A stretch of 64,000 bases of DNA. It comes from Methylobacterium sp. 10 (GTDB taxonomy: Bacteria > Pseudomonadota > Alphaproteobacteria > Rhizobiales > Beijerinckiaceae). The translations under genes were made by a program, and so were the position numbers. Location: NCBI RefSeq assembly GCF_000519085.1, contig NZ_KI912577.1, positions 3,022,632 to 3,086,631 of the forward strand. Reading direction: 5' to 3'. Below are positions 56,274 to 64,000 of the stretch, piece after piece; the stretch's first letter is position 1, and every line of letters begins with the position of its first letter. The notes beneath the pieces were generated by a model. That model was not told the origin of the DNA and did no database searches. It saw nothing but the letters and a program-made list of their open reading frames with translations.

Positions 56274-57344
56274 TCAGGGGGAGGCATGACGCCGGGACCA
56301 GAAGGAAGCGTCGGTGAAGCGCCGTTCGACAGCGTAGAGGCTCCGCTGCACGGAGAGGTGATGCGCAATACCCTCGAGAAAGGCGCATTCGTAAGCGCGT
56401 GCCGGAGCCGGATCGTCGGCGGTCAGGGCCAGCGCGGCTTTGGCGGCCTGGCTGCCGCTCCAGAGCGCCGTAGACAGGCCGTTGGCCCCAAGCGGATCGA
56501 GGGAGGCCGCCGCATCGCCGGAGCGCAGGACACGCCCCTCCACCAAGTGTGTCGGCACGATCGAGGCTGCCGGCGCGACCTGGGGAGACAGCGCGTTACA
56601 GGCGGCGTCGAGACCGAGGCTGTCCAGGCGGGCGGCGATGGCGATGGTTTTCCTGGCCACATCCGACCAGAGCCCCCCATCCTTCGCCGCCCCTGCAGGC
56701 AGAAGATCGGAATCGGTGAACAGGCCGGTCATCATGCGCCGGCCCGGCATCGGCGCCATGTACCACCAGCCCAACTCCACCGCCTCGACCAGGGTCGCCG
56801 CGGCAAGCTCGGCATCATCGGGTACGTCGTGCACTTGGTAGGCGCAGACGAGCCGGTCGAGGCGCCGCCGGTCGGCTGCTGGTACACCCGAGAGCGCGGC
56901 CCTGCCGCTCGCATCGATCACAGCCGCCGCATCCAGCCATCGCCCATCGGCCAAGCCGATGCGGACGCCGCGGGGAAGATGCTCCAGGCCGACTGCAGCT
57001 TCGGCGAAGCGCTCGAGCCCGCTTTCGGCCAGAGAAGCCGCCATCCGTCCTTCGAGCAGAGAGCGGTCGATATGGGCGCCGTGCTCGTGCCCGGTCGCCC
57101 TGCGCAAGGCGCTGTCGCCCCAGATCGAGAAGCGCCCTTGACTGGCCATGGCAGTGTCACCGTCGATCAGGGCGGACCAGCCGAGCCCATCCAGAAACGA
57201 CACTGCCGTCGCGGAGAGCGTTTCCCCCCGGCTGGGCACGACGCGATCCGGCGCGACGAGGACGGGAGAGTGTCCGGCGAGGGCGAGACGCCGGGCGGCG
57301 GACAGGCCGGCGACTCCCGCCCCAATGACCACGATACGGTCCAC
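56274..57344 (-). CDS. LodB/GoxB-type flavoprotein
   Basis: This 356-residue FAD-dependent enzyme has a dinucleotide-binding start (IVVIGAGVAGLSAARRL, GxGxxG at residues 8-13), a middle SLLEGRMAASLAE segment, and the late GDAAASLDPLGANGLSTAL loop that closes on FAD. The general form is that of tryptophan-halogenase-like monooxygenases. In the LodA/LodB and GoxA/GoxB systems the flavoprotein is needed to build the cysteine tryptophylquinone cofactor of the oxidase. It follows the LodA-like gene by 11 nt. GTG start. Confidence 0.8.
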   Translation of the reverse strand: MDRIVVIGAGVAGLSAARRLALAGHSPVLVAPDRVVPSRGETLSATAVSFLDGLGWSALIDGDTAMASQGRFSIWGDSALRRATGHEHGAHIDRSLLEGRMAASLAESGLERFAEAAVGLEHLPRGVRIGLADGRWLDAAAVIDASGRAALSGVPAADRRRLDRLVCAYQVHDVPDDAELAAATLVEAVELGWWYMAPMPGRRMMTGLFTDSDLLPAGAAKDGGLWSDVARKTIAIAARLDSLGLDAACNALSPQVAPAASIVPTHLVEGRVLRSGDAAASLDPLGANGLSTALWSGSQAAKAALALTADDPAPARAYECAFLEGIAHHLSVQRSLYAVERRFTDASFWSRRHASP

Positions 57345-57355
57345 GCGCGTCGCGC

Positions 57356-59320
57356 TCAGCGGCGGGGGAACGGTGCTGCGATGTCCATGGAGCCGCGCTG
57401 GGTCTCCACGTAGATCATCTCCGGCACGCCGGTCAGACCCTTAGGGCCAGGGCGGCGGACGAGGACACCCATGCGGGTCCACAGCTCGATCATGCGGCGC
57501 AAACCGTCGGTATAGCCGGCCTCCACGTGAAGGCCGATACCAGCCGCGCCCCGCGCCCACGGTACCCGCGCATGGTAGAAGCGCAGGCGCTCCTCGTCGC
57601 TGAGATCGGTACGCATGACCTGCTCGTAGAAAGTCTCCGGCAGGACATCCACCGGCAGCAGCGCTGGCCACCAGACCGGGGTGGGGAAGCCCGAAGCAGT
57701 CAGGACAGCCTGACAGCTGAAGGCGTCGCCCTGCCATGGCACACCCATCCAGCGGGTCAGGTCGCCCGGAGCCTGCGGGCCGATGGGAGCTCCTTCACGC
57801 GGCTTGGCGGGATTGCCCGCGAACACGTTCGTGGCATTGAGCTGCAGGCCCAGATCCTGGATCAGACCCGGTCGGTCCGAGATCTTGATGCGGAAGGGCA
57901 GCCTCGTCTCGTCACGGCCACGATACAGGGCAGCATGACGGATCGGCCAGGTGATCTCGACCCCGGGGTGGAAGGCTCCCCCCGAGCAGGCATCGAGCGC
58001 GGCGCGGGTAAGGGCCTCCGGCCGGAGAGCGAGAGGCAGGTCGTCGAGGCGCGTGACGGAGTCGGCGGCTTCGTCTTCGTAATCGTCGGCGAACTGTCCA
58101 TCCGCCCAGAGTTCGAGCTGACGGTACTGGGTCGGCGTGAGGGTGAGCCAGGTGCGCTGACTTTCCGGATAATTCACCCCGTCGCCCAGCATGATCGGCA
58201 TGGCGGCGGCTCGCTGGTCCTCGCCTCCCGGACGGCGGAAGGCCTGGAGAACGTTCTGCCGCGTCGCACGACTCTCCTCATGGGGACGAGCCAGCTTGGC
58301 GATGACCGCCGGACTGGAGAGATCGCCGATCTGGTTCCAGGCCGCGCCGAGGAACGAGGAGACGGCCACCCATTGCATGGTGCCGGCCCGCCGCAGGATC
58401 GGCAGCACGTCGCGTCGGAAGGAGACGGTATCGGAAGGGGCCTTCAGATGGCCGAGCTCGACCATCGCTTCGCGGGCGGCGTCGTAGAGGGTGACGATGG
58501 GTTCGAGTTGGGGCGCGAATTTCGGACCGCAGCAGACGATCCAGGCCGGGTCGCAGGGCACGGCGGTGCCGTCGATCTCGACCCTGGCCTGTACCCAGCC
58601 GTCGCACCAGTCGTCGTGCCAGCCGTCATTGTTGGTGAAATCGCGCACCGGGTTCTGCGGCAGGGCCGTGCGCGAGATGCCGTTTGCGGCAAAGACCAAC
58701 AGGCGGCCGTTGTCGTCGGTGCGCAGGTGGCCGAGGTCGACATCGAGGGTATTCCAGAATCGACCCTGCATGCGGCAGGCCGGATCCTTGCCCGCGGCAT
58801 TGGTGGAGATGCCGCCGATCTCGACGATGCCGGGGTCGATCACCAGGAGATCGTCCCGCCGGTCGGCCAGGACCAGGGGATTGCGCTGGGTGCCGGGAAT
58901 GCCGGGCGCCGCCGGCCCCTGATCGAGCGCGTTGATGAAACCGTACCAGGCCGCCTTGGTGTTGGCCACGTGGACGCTCCAGCGGACGCCCTTCGCCGCG
59001 TCGAGTTCGCGCACCACGCGGCCCTCCTCGTCGTAGCCGTAGAGGCGGAACCGTTGGACCTGCTTCTTGATGCGGCCTTCGGAATCCTTGAAGCCGCCCG
59101 CCGGCTCGTCGAGGAGGCCCGGCACCTCGGGCGCGGGAAACCATGAGTCGGAATTGCCGACCCGGGAAAAGCCGATCGCCGGATGTATGGCGACCCGCGT
59201 GATCCGGGCTCCTGCGGGCGCAGCCGCCGGCACCTGGAGCGGGGAGACGGCGGCCTTCGCAAAGGATGAGGAGGCCAAGCCAAGGGCAGACGCCCCGATA
59301 AGGAAATCCCGACGTTTCAA
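57356..59320 (-). CDS. LodA/GoxA-type quinoprotein amino-acid oxidase with Tat leader
   Basis: This 654-residue protein starts MKRRDFLIGASALGLASSSF, a twin-arginine leader. The body has the family landmarks IHPAIGFSRVGNSD, DACSGGAFHPGVEITWPIRH, and LTRWMGVPWQGDAFSC with Cys536, followed by Trp614 in ELWTRMGVL. These are positioned like the Cys and Trp that form cysteine tryptophylquinone in LodA. Members oxidise lysine or glycine, releasing H2O2 and ammonia. LodA itself has no conventional leader, so Tat export is notable. The start is TTG 59320. It is the first gene of a three-gene operon with the LodB-like and RidA proteins. Confidence 0.82.
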   Translation of the reverse strand: MKRRDFLIGASALGLASSSFAKAAVSPLQVPAAAPAGARITRVAIHPAIGFSRVGNSDSWFPAPEVPGLLDEPAGGFKDSEGRIKKQVQRFRLYGYDEEGRVVRELDAAKGVRWSVHVANTKAAWYGFINALDQGPAAPGIPGTQRNPLVLADRRDDLLVIDPGIVEIGGISTNAAGKDPACRMQGRFWNTLDVDLGHLRTDDNGRLLVFAANGISRTALPQNPVRDFTNNDGWHDDWCDGWVQARVEIDGTAVPCDPAWIVCCGPKFAPQLEPIVTLYDAAREAMVELGHLKAPSDTVSFRRDVLPILRRAGTMQWVAVSSFLGAAWNQIGDLSSPAVIAKLARPHEESRATRQNVLQAFRRPGGEDQRAAAMPIMLGDGVNYPESQRTWLTLTPTQYRQLELWADGQFADDYEDEAADSVTRLDDLPLALRPEALTRAALDACSGGAFHPGVEITWPIRHAALYRGRDETRLPFRIKISDRPGLIQDLGLQLNATNVFAGNPAKPREGAPIGPQAPGDLTRWMGVPWQGDAFSCQAVLTASGFPTPVWWPALLPVDVLPETFYEQVMRTDLSDEERLRFYHARVPWARGAAGIGLHVEAGYTDGLRRMIELWTRMGVLVRRPGPKGLTGVPEMIYVETQRGSMDIAAPFPRR

Positions 59321-59488
59321 GGCAGCATCTCGCTCATGCTAAGTTCGAACACACATCGACCGGACTGTGTCCCGGCCGGACATAGCCCGAACGCCGTTAA
59401 GATTGAGTTCCCTATGCTTGTCTTTGAGCTCAGCGTGACATGAGGCTACGGAGTCTTAGTTGTGTAGTCCAAGTATCAGGTCGCGCTG

Positions 59489-59623
59489 CTATTTTTTAAA
59501 CATGGACCGATGCGCCACCTGTCGAAGATCCTCCTCTAACCCGTTCTTATCCACGTGGAAGTGCTCGGGATCGCGCTGGGAGGGCGCGAGGCGACGGACG
59601 CGACCGACGAGGGCCGGATCCAC
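59489..59623 (-). CDS. Small hypothetical protein (44 aa)
   Basis: A GTG at 59623 is preceded by GGAGGAA 9 nt upstream and starts a 44-codon frame reading DPALVGRVRRLAPSQRDPEH, then FHVDKNGLEEDLRQVAHRSM. The RDPE-FHVDK pattern suggests a small conserved cytosolic protein. The flanks 59321-59488 and 59624-59969 show no other gene. Function unknown. Confidence 0.42.
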   Translation of the reverse strand: MDPALVGRVRRLAPSQRDPEHFHVDKNGLEEDLRQVAHRSMFKK

Positions 59624-59969
59624 GGTCGATGATTCCTCCGGCGGCCTCCCCGTCTCGCGCGGGTGGCGTGCCCCCCCGCAGAACCGGACGAGGCCCGCGC
59701 TCTCATGCCCATCCACGGTGTCGCCGCACCGACCGGCGCCGGCAAGACCCGGTCAACGACCCGGAACGCAATCCAAGCGCGGAAGGCGAACCCGGATGTC
59801 ACATGACATTCCCGTCACGCCCTTCCGGGAGCGGATGCCTTCGAGACCGAGGGAGTCGTGGGCAGCACTTCGATGACGCCGCGTTCCCGGCAAGGCGACG
59901 TCGTTCAGCCTCGACGCACGCGGATAACCCGGTCTCGGGGCCGGTCGACGGGCGGGGCCAAAACACTCT

Positions 59970-61379
59970 TCACTCCGCCGCGTCGGCCTCCGACGACGTC
60001 GTGTGTCCCGCCAATCCGGGTGAGTCGGCGGCGTATTGCCCGGCCGCGATCGTGCGTTTGACCGTTGACCGGGCGGCATCGATGGCGATGGCGGCGGCCG
60101 ACATGGTCCTCGCCTCGGTCGGCCGCTCCAAGGCGTGCTTGGCGATCTCCCCGGCGAGATCGTCGATTTCGCGGGCAAGATGTTCCAGGCGGGGCGGATC
60201 GGCGCTGCCTTGCGCTTCCTGGCGGATCTGCAGGAGACGGTCGGTTGCCTCTTCGATCCGCTCGCGCCGCAGCCGCGACAGCCGCTGGCCGATCCAGGCC
60301 ACCCCCGAGCCGATGCCGCCGCCGAGGAAGGCGACGAGATAGATCCACGTCTCGTAGCGCTCGATGAAACCCTGCTGCTCACGCTCGTAGAAATCGACGG
60401 CACCGGGGTGGATCGGGAGCCGCGCGCTGGTGGCCCCCGCCGTGCTGTCGTAGCTCGGCGCCTGCATGTAATCGGCGGCGGCGGTGACGTTGGCCATGCC
60501 GCTGCGCAGCTCGAACAGGTGCTGGGTCACGTCCGCCGCGACGGGGCGGGACAGGCCGGCCCGCGCCATCAGGCGATAGGACGCCCCGACGGTGTGGACG
60601 TCTTCGGCCGGGATCTTGGGACTACCGCCGAACGTCTCGGCCGGCATGGTGACGGATTGGAGGCGCGGCATCCTCGCGACGATGGCGTCGGCGTTCTCGA
60701 CGGTCACGAAGGCGACCTTTCGCATCTTGCTGGCCGCTTGGACGATGCCGACGATGCGCTGCGCCGTGGGGGCGGTCGGTGAAATGACCGAGACAACGGC
60801 ATCGACCCGTTTCCTGGCAAGGGCTGCCGGAAGCTCGGCTTCGGACATCTCCACGAGGGCGACGTGGCGCGGCGGCAGTGGCCCGTCCGGATCCTTGTCG
60901 AGAAGGGTGAGGCCGTAATGCCCGACCATCGCCTTGATCAGCGCCTGATCGGCATCGCGATGCGCGAGGATCGCAAGACGTTTCCGGTCGAGCTCGGGAA
61001 AACTCGCCAACCCGGACGGTTCGGGAGAGGCGATGATCATGGCCTGGTCGCGAAGGATCGCCAGGGTCAGTCCATTGTCGGGCAGGTCGACGTCGGGGCG
61101 GACCACGGCGAGATCGGCGCGGCCTTCCTGAAGCGCCGCGGCGCTGTCCCGCACATCGTCGAAGGCGATGACCTTGAGGCGGATCTCCTTATGCCGCCGT
61201 GCCAGAGCATCGGCGTAGGCCTGGATCAGCGCCGGCTCGGTCCCGTCCTTCGGGGCAACGGCGATCGTCAGAACGGTCGCCCGCGAGATCCAGTAGGCCG
61301 TAGCGGCCCCGAGCCCGAGAAAAACGGCAAGCAGGAGGAAGACGAACTCGCGGCGGACGATGAGGCCGGCGAACTTCAT
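59970..61379 (-). CDS. Membrane-anchored TAXI-type TRAP solute-binding protein
   Basis: This 469-residue protein has an N-terminal anchor (FVFLLLAVFLGLGAATAYW). A periplasmic-binding fold related to TAXI receptors follows (LTIAVAPKDGTEPALIQAYA; DLAVVRPDVDLPDNGLTLAI; KIPAEDVHTVGASYRLMA). A second membrane helix lies at about 342-362 (WIYLVAFLGGGIGSGVAWIG), then a cytosolic coiled part of about 100 residues. No DctM-type permease gene is adjacent, so it may work with a distant transporter or as a sensor. The fold is clear; the ligand is unknown. Confidence 0.78.
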   Translation of the reverse strand: MKFAGLIVRREFVFLLLAVFLGLGAATAYWISRATVLTIAVAPKDGTEPALIQAYADALARRHKEIRLKVIAFDDVRDSAAALQEGRADLAVVRPDVDLPDNGLTLAILRDQAMIIASPEPSGLASFPELDRKRLAILAHRDADQALIKAMVGHYGLTLLDKDPDGPLPPRHVALVEMSEAELPAALARKRVDAVVSVISPTAPTAQRIVGIVQAASKMRKVAFVTVENADAIVARMPRLQSVTMPAETFGGSPKIPAEDVHTVGASYRLMARAGLSRPVAADVTQHLFELRSGMANVTAAADYMQAPSYDSTAGATSARLPIHPGAVDFYEREQQGFIERYETWIYLVAFLGGGIGSGVAWIGQRLSRLRRERIEEATDRLLQIRQEAQGSADPPRLEHLAREIDDLAGEIAKHALERPTEARTMSAAAIAIDAARSTVKRTIAAGQYAADSPGLAGHTTSSEADAAE

Positions 61380-61550
61380 GGATCGAACGTCCGCTTTCCG
61401 CCATGCCCGACACCGAGCCTATCGGTGTCGGCACGCGGTATCATGCCCTTGCCGAAGTAGGCATGGTCGGCACCGTTCCCATCGATAACGGACACTCCCA
61501 TGGCAATGGCGCACCGCACAGGGGGTGCGATAGGGTCCGAACGACGGCTG

Positions 61551-61655
61551 TCAGCGAGGCCGACGCGGTTGGGTCGCAGCCCGGCCGCTGAGACGGCGTC
61601 CGACATAGGCGACGATTTTCGGAAGCACGAACAAGGTCAGGAGTTTGCGGATCAT
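61551..61655 (-). CDS. Small membrane-associated peptide (34 aa)
   Basis: ATG 61655 with GGAGA about 7 nt upstream starts MIRKLLTLFVLPKIVAYVGR and ends RPR-stop at 61551. A hydrophobic helix is followed by an Arg-rich end. It lies 24 nt after the YqjD-like gene on the same strand. Short, but the ribosome site and helix are good. Confidence 0.5.
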   Translation of the reverse strand: MIRKLLTLFVLPKIVAYVGRRLSGRAATQPRRPR

Positions 61656-61679
61656 CGAAGGTCTCCGGATGACGGGGGA

Positions 61680-62063
61680 TCAGCGCTTGGGACGGGCGAG
61701 CCAGCCCACCGCGAAGGCGACGGCGGCAAGGCCGATGAAGGCGGAGGTACGGTTGTCGTCGGCGTAGCGGACGGCCTGGCGGCCATAGGTCGTGCCGCGC
61801 TTGGCTGCATGGCGGGCAACGTCTCGACCGTCATCGATCAACGTGCCGGCCCGGTCCCGTACTTCGCCGACGAGATAGCGGCCATCATGGGCCAGTTCCT
61901 CGGCACGGTCGCGGGCCCGGCCGTAGGCGTATTGCGCGCCGCCGGCCACCTGGTTGACGGCGCCGCGAACCTGACGCGCCGGATCGCCGGTGACACCGCC
62001 GAGGGCGGATTGGGCACGTCCCTTCAGATGTCGGGATGCGCCGCGAAACTGATCGCGATTCAT
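61680..62063 (-). CDS. YqjD/ElaB-like ribosome/membrane-associated stress protein
   Basis: This 127-residue product has a charged helical N-terminal two-thirds (RGAVNQVAGGAQYAYGRARD; GTLIDDGRDVARHAAKRG) and a C-terminal membrane helix ending GWLARPKR. This is the DUF883/YqjD-like plan, though not a close match. GGAGA before ATG 62063. It belongs with the CsbD-type genes to its right as a likely general-stress set. Confidence 0.65.
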   Translation of the reverse strand: MNRDQFRGASRHLKGRAQSALGGVTGDPARQVRGAVNQVAGGAQYAYGRARDRAEELAHDGRYLVGEVRDRAGTLIDDGRDVARHAAKRGTTYGRQAVRYADDNRTSAFIGLAAVAFAVGWLARPKR

Positions 62064-62122
62064 GGAAGTCTCCTACATTTTATAGCTGGAGGGAGAGCCG
62101 GGGCTCCCCCTCAGAGGCGAGA

Positions 62123-62326
62123 TCACCGCTTTCCGGTGACCTTGTCGACGACCGACGCCACGCCGTCCTTGGCCTCGCCGACGGTGCGCTGGGCCTCGCC
62201 CTTCAGTTCCTGGGCCTTGCCCTCGGCGACGAGCCTGTCGTTGCCGGTGACCTTGCCGACACCTTCCTTGAGATTGCCGACGGCCTCATTTGCGAGACCC
62301 TTCAGCTTGTCCGTGGTGCTGCTCAT
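62123..62326 (-). CDS. CsbD-family stress protein
   Basis: This 67-residue hydrophilic protein is typical of Csb[21 protein letters not shown] and [20 protein letters not shown]. CsbD proteins are strongly induced by general stress, but their role is unknown. A hairpin at 62355 separates it from the membrane-protein gene upstream. Confidence 0.88.
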   Translation of the reverse strand: MSSTTDKLKGLANEAVGNLKEGVGKVTGNDRLVAEGKAQELKGEAQRTVGEAKDGVASVVDKVTGKR

Positions 62327-62354
62327 GGGGTGACCCCTTCGTGACGGAAGGAAA

Positions 62355-62381
62355 CTCGGCCGGTCGGGACGATCGGCCGAG
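62355..62381 (-). terminator. Hairpin between stress genes
   Basis: CTCGGCCG and CGGCCGAG pair around an 11-nt loop between the 62390 gene's stop and the CsbD start. Likely separates the two transcripts. Confidence 0.5.
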
Positions 62382-62389
62382 GTGACGGC

Positions 62390-63307
62390 TCAGACGCGGC
62401 GAGCGTCGTAGCGATCGGTGAGGGTGGCGAGAGCCGGGGCGCCGAGGCGACCGCCGAAGAACCCGGCAAGGGCGCCGAGGATCAGGGCGAGAGCGCCGTA
62501 GAAAGCGCCCTGGGTGGCGGCGGACTTCGCCGCGACGGCAGCGGCCTCGGCCTTCTGCTTGGCGGTGGCGACGGTCTCTTCGTACTGCTTCTTGTAGTCC
62601 TGGATCTGGGTCTTGGCCTGATCGACCGGGATGCCCTGGGCCTTGGCAAGGGCATCGGCGGCACGGTTCTCGGCCTGGGCCTTCTGGGCCGGGTCACCGG
62701 TGAACAGAGCACGGATGGCAGCCACAGCCGCATCCTTGGCGGCCTGCGGGTCCTGGCCGGCAGCCTGCTGACGGACGCTCTGCTCGATGCCGTCCAGCGG
62801 GTTGCTGATCTTGGACAGCGACGGGGCCGCGGCCTGCGCGGCGGTCTGCACGGTACCGCCGACCAGTGAGCCGGCGCCGCCCAGCGTGCTGGTCACGCCC
62901 GAGAAGGCGCCCCCGATGAGGCCGCCCGCAGCGGAGGTGATCAGGTACAGGACGACAAGGGTGGTCACCGCCCAGGAGACTAGGCCATGCAGGCCGGCGG
63001 CGCCCGTCACGGGCTTGCCCGAAAGGCGCCCGGCGATGAAGCCGCCCACCAGTGCGGCGACGATGCCAGAGACGATGAACCAGACACCGGCGCTGAGCGA
63101 CAGGGTCGAGGCGGCCGGATTGTCGGCAGCGACGGGACCGACGCTGGACAGGCCGATGCCGACGCCGACCATGTTGAGGATGACCTGGGTCACCAGCGCC
63201 GTCACGGCGCCGGCGAAGATGGCGCCCCACGAGACTTGGTTCAGGAGAACGGTACGGGTATCGCCGGCCACGATCGGCGACGTCGGGATGCTAGAAGAAG
63301 AAGACAC
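62390..63307 (-). CDS. Polytopic membrane protein with charged helical insert
   Basis: This 305-residue product has an N-terminal half with three to four membrane segments (WGAIFAGAVTALVTQVIL; GVWFIVSGIVAALVGGFIAG) and a soluble helical insert (about 165-265) rich in Ala, Gln and Lys. A final membrane helix (GALALILGALAGFFGGRLG) completes it. It resembles alphaproteobacterial membrane proteins often labelled PhnA-like. GTG start. It sits inside the stress-protein group; function unknown. Confidence 0.65.
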   Translation of the reverse strand: MSSSSSIPTSPIVAGDTRTVLLNQVSWGAIFAGAVTALVTQVILNMVGVGIGLSSVGPVAADNPAASTLSLSAGVWFIVSGIVAALVGGFIAGRLSGKPVTGAAGLHGLVSWAVTTLVVLYLITSAAGGLIGGAFSGVTSTLGGAGSLVGGTVQTAAQAAAPSLSKISNPLDGIEQSVRQQAAGQDPQAAKDAAVAAIRALFTGDPAQKAQAENRAADALAKAQGIPVDQAKTQIQDYKKQYEETVATAKQKAEAAAVAAKSAATQGAFYGALALILGALAGFFGGRLGAPALATLTDRYDARRV

Positions 63308-63397
63308 GTGACAAGGCTCCGGGGTCGTCGGCAGTCCGAAGAATTCGGCCGTCCGAGCAGAGAAAAACGAAGGGAAGGGGTTAGGCGCGGCGGACGT

Positions 63398-63907
63398 TCA
63401 GTCGCGGCCGTGGATCAGCAGACCGATGCCGTAGCCGAGGAGGCCGGCCACGAGCAGAGCGGCGACTGGGTGCTCGGCGACCTGGTGGGTCACCTCGCGG
63501 CCGCCCTGGCGCAGATAATTGCCACCGTTCTCGTAGGCGTCCTCGGCGTAGTCGTAAGCTTCGCGGCCGGCATTGCGGACGGATCGCTCCGCACGCTCGT
63601 AGGTGTCCCCGGCGGCGTCCTGAGCTTGGCGCGCACGGGCCTTGATCTCGCGTCCGTCGGACCCGGCAATATCGTCGGCGGCGTCGCGGACGCGGCCACC
63701 GGCGTCGCGGGCAGCGTCAGCGGCGTGCTCTGCGGCCTCGCCGACCGCGTCCTTCGCCTGACCATAGAGGTTCTCGGCAGTGCCCTGGACTTCACGCGCC
63801 CGGCCCTCGACCGAGTTGCGGTTCGAACCGGTCAGGTCGCCGACCGCGCCCTGGATCTTGCCGCCGAGTTCCTTCGCGGCCCCGGTGATCCGATTGGTAT
63901 CGACCAT
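63398..63907 (-). CDS. CsbD-domain protein with C-terminal membrane helix
   Basis: This 169-residue product has an N-terminal CsbD-like domain (ITGAAKELGGKIQGAVGDLT; EGRAREVQGTAENLYGQAKD), a long charged helix of Ala/Asp/Arg repeats, and a DUF883/YqjD-style membrane anchor (PVAALLVAGLLGYGIGLLIH). A fusion of two stress-protein themes. ATG 63907 has AGGAG upstream. The remaining bases to 64000 hold its promoter region and no other gene. Confidence 0.78.
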   Translation of the reverse strand: MVDTNRITGAAKELGGKIQGAVGDLTGSNRNSVEGRAREVQGTAENLYGQAKDAVGEAAEHAADAARDAGGRVRDAADDIAGSDGREIKARARQAQDAAGDTYERAERSVRNAGREAYDYAEDAYENGGNYLRQGGREVTHQVAEHPVAALLVAGLLGYGIGLLIHGRD

Positions 63908-64000
63908 GATCTTCACTCCTATATCTGTAAAATCTCGACTGGACGATGTCAGGCGCCGTCAGGCTCACCCTAAGTCTCGGAACCGTTTTTTGGTTTCACT

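Overview
The window is GC-rich DNA from an alphaproteobacterium, most likely a Methylobacterium/Methylorubrum-type member of the Hyphomicrobiales. This is an inference from the high GC, the sulfite-oxidation cluster, the stress-protein set at the right end and the metal-resistance style; no rRNA or intact tRNA is present to confirm it. Most of it is accessory DNA: a possible defence operon, several metal or oxyanion resistance modules and a degenerate mobile element. A sulfite-handling block and a stress/oxidase block look more chromosomal.

Layout. (1) 1-3785, minus strand: a three-gene operon, TIR protein, DUF2235/Tle1-like lipase with internal membrane segments, and an SMC/OLD-type ATPase cut by the window edge. 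It resembles an antiphage system and is the best candidate for something undescribed. A broken ParE-like toxin follows (3947-4358). (2) 4496-9100: arsenic module, arsH divergent from arsR, two unrelated arsenate reductases, arsB and an MFS pump. (3) 9127-14681: copper/silver module, a Met/Cys-rich exported protein, a FixH-like protein, CusB and CusA. (4) 14698-16241: a response-regulator relic, an intact receiver-only regulator and gpmA.

(5) 16389-26548: a sulfite block with two exporters (YeiH type and TehA/SLAC1 type), the periplasmic sulfite dehydrogenase SorAB, a beta-propeller, a second molybdenum sulfite-oxidase-like enzyme, and an operon of COG4315 protein, ECF sigma factor, anti-sigma factor, LysR regulator and DUF202 protein. 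sorA and the sigma operon share a promoter-like pair, GGAATA-N14-GCATCTC. (6) 27021-31131: PAP2 phosphatase, lspA, a ZntA-type P-ATPase and a MerR regulator with a textbook operator. (7) 31128-41383: a cobalt-zinc-cadmium module, CzcA, CzcB, several small exported His-rich proteins, a two-component system, CzcD and a CDF remnant. Neither RND pump has an outer-membrane factor here.

(8) 41384-55013: a mobile-element region. It starts with decayed ISL3 and IS3 transposases and AT-rich DNA, then a family-A-polymerase-like gene followed by a 7-copy repeat array of about 35 bp period, phage-like genes, a repressor/operator region, a metallophosphoesterase and a tyrosine recombinase. It ends at the 3' half of tRNA-Gly(TCC), which looks like the right attachment site. 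The matching intact tRNA is not in the window. (9) 55093-63907: adhesin and IS remnants, an exported RidA protein with a LodA/LodB-type quinoprotein amine-oxidase pair, a membrane-anchored TAXI-type binding protein, and CsbD/YqjD-like stress proteins.
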